In this document: one piece after another, positions 36,901 through 45,900 of the stretch
Layout: each line of letters starts with the position of its first letter
How positions within the stretch are numbered: the stretch's first letter is position 1
From: Deltaproteobacteria bacterium RIFCSPHIGHO2_02_FULL_40_28
GTDB taxonomy: Bacteria > UBA10199 > 2-12-FULL-40-28
Assembly: GCA_001798135.1 (NCBI GenBank)
Contig: MGRJ01000031.1
Span: 62,001 to 126,000 of the forward strand
Reading direction: 5' to 3'
Length of the DNA stretch: 64,000 bases
Made by a program: the position numbers and the translations under genes
The notes under the pieces: model-generated
Seen by the model: the letters and a program-made list of their open reading frames with translations, nothing else
The model's database searches: none
What the model was told of the DNA's origin: nothing

Positions 36901-39900
36901 TACTCACTAAACAAATGTTTCACAGCCATCACAATGTTCATGTTTCCTGTAGAACAAGCAGCTACAACGGCTAGCGCCATCCCTTCAGCACCTAATTGTT
37001 CGGTAGCTACCTGACCTGTTGTTGAATCGGGAAGAAGAGCTGCCATTAAGTAGTTGGCCACGCTATCTTCTATTTGCATGGGTTTTAAGGTCATTTCATT
37101 GAAAGGCTCTAAGTCACCCAAGCCTGTACCAATGCCGACAAAAACATTTTTAGGACCAAAAACTTCATCCAACTCTTTAGGAGAGCGCCCTGCAGCCGAC
37201 ATCAAAATTTGGGATGTAAACATCTTGGCCATAAAGGAAGCTTTGGCCCCAGTACGAAGCTCGCTAGCGGGCACACCCATGCCTTCCCAGTCAAAACTGG
37301 TTTGACCCGGAAGATCGCCCGCAATGGTTTTAGGCAATTGAATTGTAAATTTCATGAAGTAGGTTTGGCCACCCTTGGCTAAAGCATACAGAGAGCCATC
37401 AGGACGCCTATGAATAGCCAAACCAGCATTTTCTAGTTTTGTACGAGTAGCTGCAGGTAAATTAATTCCCTTAGCAGTATTTTCAATTTCGATTTCCTTG
37501 TCATTATCTCCAAAAGCAACTTGGCGAAGCACTTCAAATTCTTTGAAGCGACCAACTTCCTGAATACCACTATTGGCCAAAAGATGCGCTTCAACAGCAT
37601 TTTGCCATGTTTTAAATTTTTCCAAAACAGCATCATCTAAACCAATGGAAGCGGCTAGTTTTTTATAATCTCCCCACTGGGAAACATCCACACCCATGGC
37701 CTTGGCCAAATTGTAAAAATCATAATTACCAAGCCAGCTATAACCCTCGTGCCCTTTAAATAAACCAGCCGCCAACATATTACGATAGTTGGCTAGGGCA
37801 TCTGTTCCCAAGGGACCAACCATGCCATACCCACGCACCACAGGAGTTTCATCTTCAAAAAGGATATCGGTTTTAGGCTTGTAAGCATAGCGACTGCTTG
37901 TTTCTCCCTTAATGGCAATGTTGATGTTATTGAGATCAACAATGGTTCCATCTAAGGGAATAAGGCTGGGATCTACTGCTGCTTTCTTTTCTTCTGCTTT
38001 TCTAGCTTTAGCTTCGGTATGTTTTATATCTTCTGTTTCTTTAACGCGCGCTTCTATCTCACCAAATTTTCCTGTTCTTAAGGCAGACGTAAAACCATAG
38101 GTATCATCATATTCCCAAAGACCTTGAACCCGCTTGCGGGTATCTCCCTCTGGGGGTCTCAATTTACGTTTCCCAAATTTAGCAGCCAGCGCCCCCGATA
38201 AACCAACTGTTGACAGCTCATCACCTGTAAGGGTTTTAATTTTAATTCCTTCTGCTAGTGATTCAGTTTCTAGAGGTTGCGAATAATAATCTTTGCCCGA
38301 CATTAAAGTTTCTGATCTGCCATCTGATTTTCCCCAACCCGTTGTTCTAGCTACTTCCACTAAAATGGGCTTTTCTTCTTCGTCTCTAATCCCATTGGCA
38401 TAGGCCTCTGCTGCGGTTTGACCTGGAGGCAGAGCATTTTTAGTTAAGTGATAACTTTTGGAACCTGGTAGGGCCGCAGGATTTAATTCTCCCTCAAGCT
38501 CACCCAAGTTTGCTGCATTATTGGGAGTGTAGAGATTAACAAAAACAACTTTCTCCCCTGTTTTGTATTTTTGATGGAGTTTAGCCAGACTAATGGCCAT
38601 CCAACGCGTAGAAAGAGCCATCACCAAAAGAGAATCGAGTGGAGTACCACGATCGGCTAGAGAGCCATAGTCTTCACGTCCAGCTCCATTGATGTAGAGA
38701 GTAGGGAGATGAGGCATTTGAGGTTCTACTTCTAATTCACCCTTTCTGTATTTTTCTTTATCTTCCTTGTATTGTTTTAAGTCTGCAACATACTTCATTT
38801 CGATGTAATAAAGCAGGGCATCTTCATCAAAGCGGTTTCCGGGTTGCATATTGGGCACCACATCCATACTGGCTCCATCCGCTGCCTCGCTGTAAATATC
38901 GTAGTAAAGATCGCTGGCTACTCTGCCTTTGCGCTCGGCACTTCGGCCAGCATAATCTGTCATCATCACGTTACCACCCAATTGCATCCACTTGGAGGCA
39001 TAGCCGGCTGTGATGGTTGAAGCTTGATGAATTAAGGCCACATGCCCACGCAAATCGTAACCATCCTCAAGTAAAAACTGGAGATCTTTCCCTGTTTTTT
39101 TATCGGCCATGGTGGGATCGGCTAATCTTTTCGCAGCTTCGATAGTGCCATCAGTATCTGGAACAAATTGTGATTTTTTAGCACCTCCATAGGTGGGAAC
39201 ATGATTACCCGAAACGATATCGATCACCTTCCCGGTATAAATAATTCCCTCATCCAAACGATGTGCAGCTAATGTGTAGAGATGTTCCAAGGTATCAATA
39301 CGTCCTTGGCGACGGGCCTTTTCTGCTGTATCCGCAGTTGCATCCCGTTTTTTGGTTTCGGCATTGATGAAACCACGCAACCAACCCAAGCGAATACTAT
39401 CGATTCCATTTGCAATTTGACGCATTTCTCTTTCTTCTTGGTCCAAAAGACTTGCACGTAATGCGTCAGAAGCATCTTCGGGCATACGGGTTTCAAAAGC
39501 AGCGCTTCGCACATAACCCACAAAACGCATGAGGCGGGCTATGCCTCCATTTTGGGTTACATGATTAAAACCATACACACCCATGCCAGCACGCACGGAA
39601 GTTAAAACACCTGTCACATCTTCGGCCGTCATATCCCCGCGTAAAATTTTACGAGGATCAATGGTTTCTGTTCCCCCCTCGGTACCTCGGTAGTAAATAC
39701 TATCGGCATAATGGGGTTGCATGAGGCTATCCATAAAGAAGTCGGAGGTGGAAACACGAACAGCCCCTAAACGACGTTCTGCTTCGGCTAAACGAGAAGC
39801 TTGTTCTGAATCATAAGTTGTGGGTGCGCCTTTAGCATCAAGACCCACACGGGTATCTGTGGCTTCTACTCCTCTAGCTGAAGGGGTTGCTAAAACAGCA

Positions 39901-42900
39901 ACAGCTGCACCTCGAGCCCCTGTTGCACCTGGCGAAGCTGGTGGTGGAGAATCTCCAGCAGCCGCAGGGGCGCTGCTCGCTGCGCCCACAGAAGCCAATG
40001 CTGTTTGAATGGCTTGTTGAATAAGCTTGTCTTCGTTAGAGAGAGTTGTAGTTGTTGCAACCGCTGCTGCTCCAAGCTTCACTCCTTTTTTATCTAAAAG
40101 TTTTGCAAAATCGTTAACGCTTTTTACTTTTTCCAGGTCTCCATCCGAAATGGTAATAGAATACTTGGCTTGATAGGCACTTCTAACTTCATTGATTTTA
40201 TTTGTATCAAAACCAAGATCATCCGCAAAACGAGTACTGGCTTCAATAGTTTCTGATACGCTCACTAAGCTTAATTGCTTCATGGTGAGGCCAATATCAT
40301 CTACTAAAGACCCTCCCCCTGCACCCCCTCCCTGAGGGAGGGGGGAAGTTTGTGCACTTCCGGTTTGAGCAGTAATTGCTGCTAATCTAGCCTCTAAACC
40401 CGACCTGGCCGAAGCTCCTAAACCTTGAAGTTGTGTTGCTAGTTGTGTTGCTAAAGCATCTAAATGAGTCCCGGCATCAATGGCTGCTCGATTAGCGGCT
40501 ACAAAGGTAGAAAGGGTGGAATCAACAGATGAGACCCCTCCCCCTGCACCCTCTCCCTGAGGGAGGGGGGAAGTATTGGTCATAACAGAATTGGTAAGGG
40601 CTTGGGTAATGGCTTTTTGTTCTACCTCTTCAGCAGGAGGAAGGGTAGCAGTAGCAGCAGAAGCTACAGCAACAGTTGCAGCAAGTTTGACTCCCTTTTT
40701 TTCTAAAAGAGCAGCAAACTGATTAACTGTGGATATTTTTTCAATCTCAGAATCGGCAATGGCAATGCCATGTCTACTTTGATAGGCATTTCTTAACTCG
40801 TTTATTTTGTTGGTATCATAACCCAAATCATCTTTAAAACGCGTACCCCCTTCTACAGCTTCTGACGCACCAATCTGACCTAATTGTTTCATGGTTACAA
40901 TAACATCATCTACTAAAGACCCTCCCCCTGCACCCCCTCCCTGAGGGAGGGGGGAAGTTTGTGCATTTCCAGCTTTACCAAGCAATTCACTTTGACGCGC
41001 TTTTAACGCATCTGCTGCACCCGCACCTAATGCAACTAATTGTCCAGATAATTGAGTAGCCAACGCATCTAAATTTTGACGCGCTTCAATAGCAGGTTTA
41101 TTGGCCCCCACAAAGGCATCAACAATGGCTTTTACTTCAGCAGGAGTTACTTGCTTGAGAGCAGAGGTACTCGAAGGTGCTACTGTAGCAATAGCTTGAG
41201 GCTGGGCTGCCACTTCATCTGCTGCTCCTCTTCGAAGATCTTCTAATGTTTCTACCTTGATTTCACCAACCGTAATATCGGGGCGGTTGACTTCAACAAC
41301 GGCTGTTTCGGCACTGGCAGTTAATGCCCCAATTTCCTTGGTATTAAAAGCCTTTAAAGAGTTGGCATAAATAATTTCAATGCGTTCATCAGGTTTAATA
41401 ATTCCTTTTGCTTTCAAATATTTTACTTCTTCTTCAATAAAGGGTTTTAAGGTGCCCGCTGATTGATGATGAGAAGGCCCAATTTCAATAAAGCGTCTTA
41501 CCCCTTCTTCTAACATTTTTCGAACATTAGCCCGCCAACGCACACTACGAGCCAATTGGCCGGCCATAATTTCACCCAAAAGTTGTTTTCTTCTCTCGTT
41601 AGTTGGAGGAGAAAAATCATCCTCGGCAATCCCTTTTTCTCTTCCTATTTCACGTAAAGATTTTCCTTCAACATCCAAGTAAACATCCACAGCTTGATCT
41701 AATTTAGCAGGATCAAAAGGAATACCATGCTGACGCATGTAAACCAAGAAATCCGCCGAAGCCATTTCCATCAAGGAGGTATGAAAAGCATTGGCAATGG
41801 GACGAATATTGAGTGTGTATCCAAATTGATCAAACAATCCCCACACACTTTCGGCTAAACGATAATACTGGGGATTTGTTGTGGGATTTTTATCAAACAA
41901 AGCCTTGTGTCCACCAATCATCCACTGTTTAGGAGAGTTATCATTGGAAAATTCAACAACAAAGGGTGGCTCAATCTCCATCTCTACACATTGCCCCCTC
42001 ACATACTCTTGCATTGCTGTCATTTGCGCTTCACTTAAAGGCTCAACCTCATCTCCCTTGGGAAACACAGCAACAAGAGCTTGCGGTCTTTCTGTATCAA
42101 TGTATCGCACCTGGGAAGAACCACGCTCGTAAACAGCTTTCATGGCATCATCAGGACTTAACATTCCAGAAGCAACTAGGGTAATCCACATGCCCAAACT
42201 ATGACCTGCATAAGCGGCATCACGAGGAATCAAACCCTTTGCCTGTAGCTCTTCAAACAAAATCAAAGAGTAGGCCATGATCATGGGTTGAACTTTGGAG
42301 GTATCATCTTCAGTTTTATCAGTCTTCCCCGCTTTGCTGTTCATGGATTTAACCAGATCAACAATGGGCTCTTTTCCATCAGGAGATAATCCAATGGAAT
42401 TCACTGCAGCTTTCAACGCCTCTCTTTTGTCTGCATCAATGTAGATTCCTAAAGAATCAATGGCATCTAAAAGGGGTTGATGTCTTTGGGCTGCATCGGC
42501 CTCTAAAAGGGCTTTATACAAAACAGGCATAACCCTGGCCTGACCAGCAATTTTAGCTTCTGCCCTGGTTGGCGCTGTATACTTGTAATGTTTTAATTCC
42601 CGTACAAGGGCGGCTTGAATCTTTCTGGCCGAAGCTGAAATTTTGGGCATGTACTCTTGAAACTGAGCCAGCCTGGCTCTTCTTGCCGGATCAGAAATGA
42701 GATGATTGCCCATATCCAGGTATTGAGAGCCCTGGCCTGTAAAAACAACGGCTGTTTTAACTCCCTTGCCTACCAAATCGTAACTCATCACAGCTGTGCC
42801 TTGTGCATTTTTTACTACCACATGGTAGGAATCTACACCTTCGGCGGTTGCTGTACGGGTTACCTCTGGAAAAAGTTTATCCCCCATCCCCACAAAGCCC

Positions 42901-45900
42901 GTGTATTTAAGGTTGGCTACTCCTAGGGCATCACGCATGAGTCCCGCTCTTTGCATTTCGTTTAAAACAAATTCGTTCACATGAGCAAAGGTAGCCATGC
43001 CCTGCATGATGCGCCCTTGCGCAATTCCACCCGCAACAGCTGCTAAATCAGAAACATGGATGGGATTTAAATCGACAACATATTTTTCAGCTAAATCTAC
43101 TGGAATGGTTAACGAACCTTTAAACACCAAACGACTTTGAGGAAGATAGGCCAAACGTTCTGAAAGATACTTGGAAGCCACCACTCCCAATTTTTTGTAC
43201 TCGGCCTTTAATAAATCTCCCAAACGTTTTTGTTCAGCTTCTACTTTAGCTTTGGCATCAGCATCACCTTCTTCTGCTTTTTTAATTAATTTTGCTAAAG
43301 TCTCAATAGCTGTAGCATGCTTACCCATAAAGGCAGCATAGGCAGCTTGTGCCTTGGCTCCATCAAAATAAGGAATGCGTTTGGGGCTTGGCCTTTCTTT
43401 TAAGTCTTCATTCCATTCATCAATGTCAGTTTTTAAATCTTTTTGATACCCTTCAATAGCTAGGCGTTCAATAGTTTGAGCCGGGCTTGCCACATTGTTA
43501 TAAACTGTTCTTCCTTCTAAAAGATTAATGGCGGCATCGGGAGCTTTAAATATAACGCGCTCTGGCCCTGTACGCATGCGGGATACCAAGGAAGAATCGA
43601 TCACACGTACTAATTCTTCAGTTGCACCTTTTATACGATACACTTCAGCACGCACCACTATACGCCGACCTGCCAAGCGGCCATCATTAAAATCTTCGGC
43701 TTTTAAAAGACGAGAACGAGTTACAAGAGTATCCCCCACACGAATAGGGGCTACAAAATTAAAAGTTTTCCCCTCGTCAATTACACGAGTTGGATCCATA
43801 TCGAATTCTTCCATAAACATGGCGCCATCCAAGGATTGCCACATGTCGTGCGAAAGATAATGCGGATGCACTTCAAAATTTCTGGCATGGGCATCAAGAT
43901 ACTTGGCTTCTGTAGACCCAATGGAGGCTGCATAATCTGTTGCCTGACGGGGCGTTAAAGGAGATGACCGCCTCTCAAAAACTGCCCCTCCTGCACCTGC
44001 TTGTTCTTTAGAAACGCTAGCCCACTCGGTTGGAATATCCCAAATTTGTCTGTAAAAAACTCTAGCTTCCTTTCGAAATTGATCCATGTTTTCTTGTTCC
44101 CAAGTAGCACCCACTTTTTTGTAATTGCGGTTTAATTCATAGTGCGTGGTGAGATCGGATGGACTAGGATAATAATACTGAACCATGTGAATTCCACCGT
44201 CTCCCCTATTAGTAACAGCAAAAGAAAGCCGACCATTTTCGTAAAAATTAATGGTTTTTACTTTTCCATTTTCAAATTGAAATTCAATTTCATGACGCGT
44301 TTTATCTTTTTCGGGAACATTCCGAATAAAACCAAGATAGGGATTATTTTCTGGTTTTCCCTCTACCGTTATTTTTTTAGCTTTTAAAAAATCGGTGAGA
44401 ACACTGTCGGGATCAATACCTAAAATACCGTTTTTATATTTTTCAAATACACTGGGATTAGTTCCATCAGATTTTTCATCCATGCGCTTGGTTGGAACAA
44501 CACGAACATTTAAATAATCATCACTTCCATCTACTGTTTTAACTTGTACTTGTACTCCATCAATGGCTTTTAGTTTTCCTACAGCAGAATCATCTGTATC
44601 TTTTTTTGTTTTAGGTATTGTTTGCAAATGAGCTTTAAGGGGATCGTTGCTTGTAGTACGAAGCCAACTTTTCATTCCATCGGCATCTTCATCAACCACT
44701 CCTAAAATATCCATGCGCTTATTAGAAAACACAGCAGGAAGGGCAGTTTTAGCATGATGGGAAGAAGGTCCTACAGTTACAGCTGAAGTAGCACCGTGGC
44801 TTGCCGCCCAACGGTATTGATGGGGCATATTGACTGGCCAATGCCATTGCTGACGACGCAAGTTTAAAGCAATATCACTCTCTGGGGTAATGGGAGTGAT
44901 ATTATAATTATGAATTACAGTTGAAAGATAGGGAGCTCGCAAAGGAAGGGGTGTTCCTGGTTCATAATGATTGGCTGTGGCTAGAAGCCTTTCGTGCTCT
45001 GCGGGAGCATCTGCATAAACCCTGGGATTATGGGGAGGCATGGTAAGGCCCGTTTGAGTGAGAGGATCACGCACATTGTTATTCCACGAAAAAGAAGTAA
45101 CAATGGGTTTTAAGCGGGTAACTGTTGCATCATCATAACCTGTCCAATCAAAATCACGCTTAAAAATAATCATCTTGGCCAATTCTGCCAAGGCTTTTCC
45201 ATGACCAATCATCAAAATAAAATGAGAACGAGTCCCATCTTTGGTTTCATCTGTATTTACATTGTTCACAGCTACATAATCATCTGTTCCTGCATAACGA
45301 GTATTAATGGCTTCAACGAGTTGCCCCAACTCACTCTCACCTGGATTAAACCAATCATAGGGGATACCCGAAACCGTCATGGTAACCAAATTATATCTTT
45401 GAAAATAAGTGTCGATGTCTTGAGGTTTGGGTGGAATTTTTTTACCTTCACCGTCCATTTTAACTAAGGGATCAAATTCTGTGGCTCCCTCTGCATTGGC
45501 ATTAAAGGGTCCTTCAAAAACAGCCCCTTCCGTAACAGACCATTCGATAAAATTTTGATACGCCTGCACCGTATGGTATCCACGGAAATCCCCATCGTTT
45601 CTAGGAATCAAGGGGCGCTCATACCCTTCTACATCAAAGGAACCACCTGCAAAGTAAGCTGCAGGCAAGCCTCCCGATTGACCTAAGAGGGCCACAAATT
45701 GACCAAAATCATACCCATGAAGTTCCATCACCCTTACCCGAAGGGCCTGAACTAAGTTAATCATGGGAAAGGCATGGCTTACACGACTGATTTCAATGTA
45801 GTTGGCATAGATTTTTTGATCGGCATCGGCCATACGACGCAATTTTTCGATATCAATGCCATGGCGTATGAAAATATCGCGCAATTCACCATAAAGTTTT

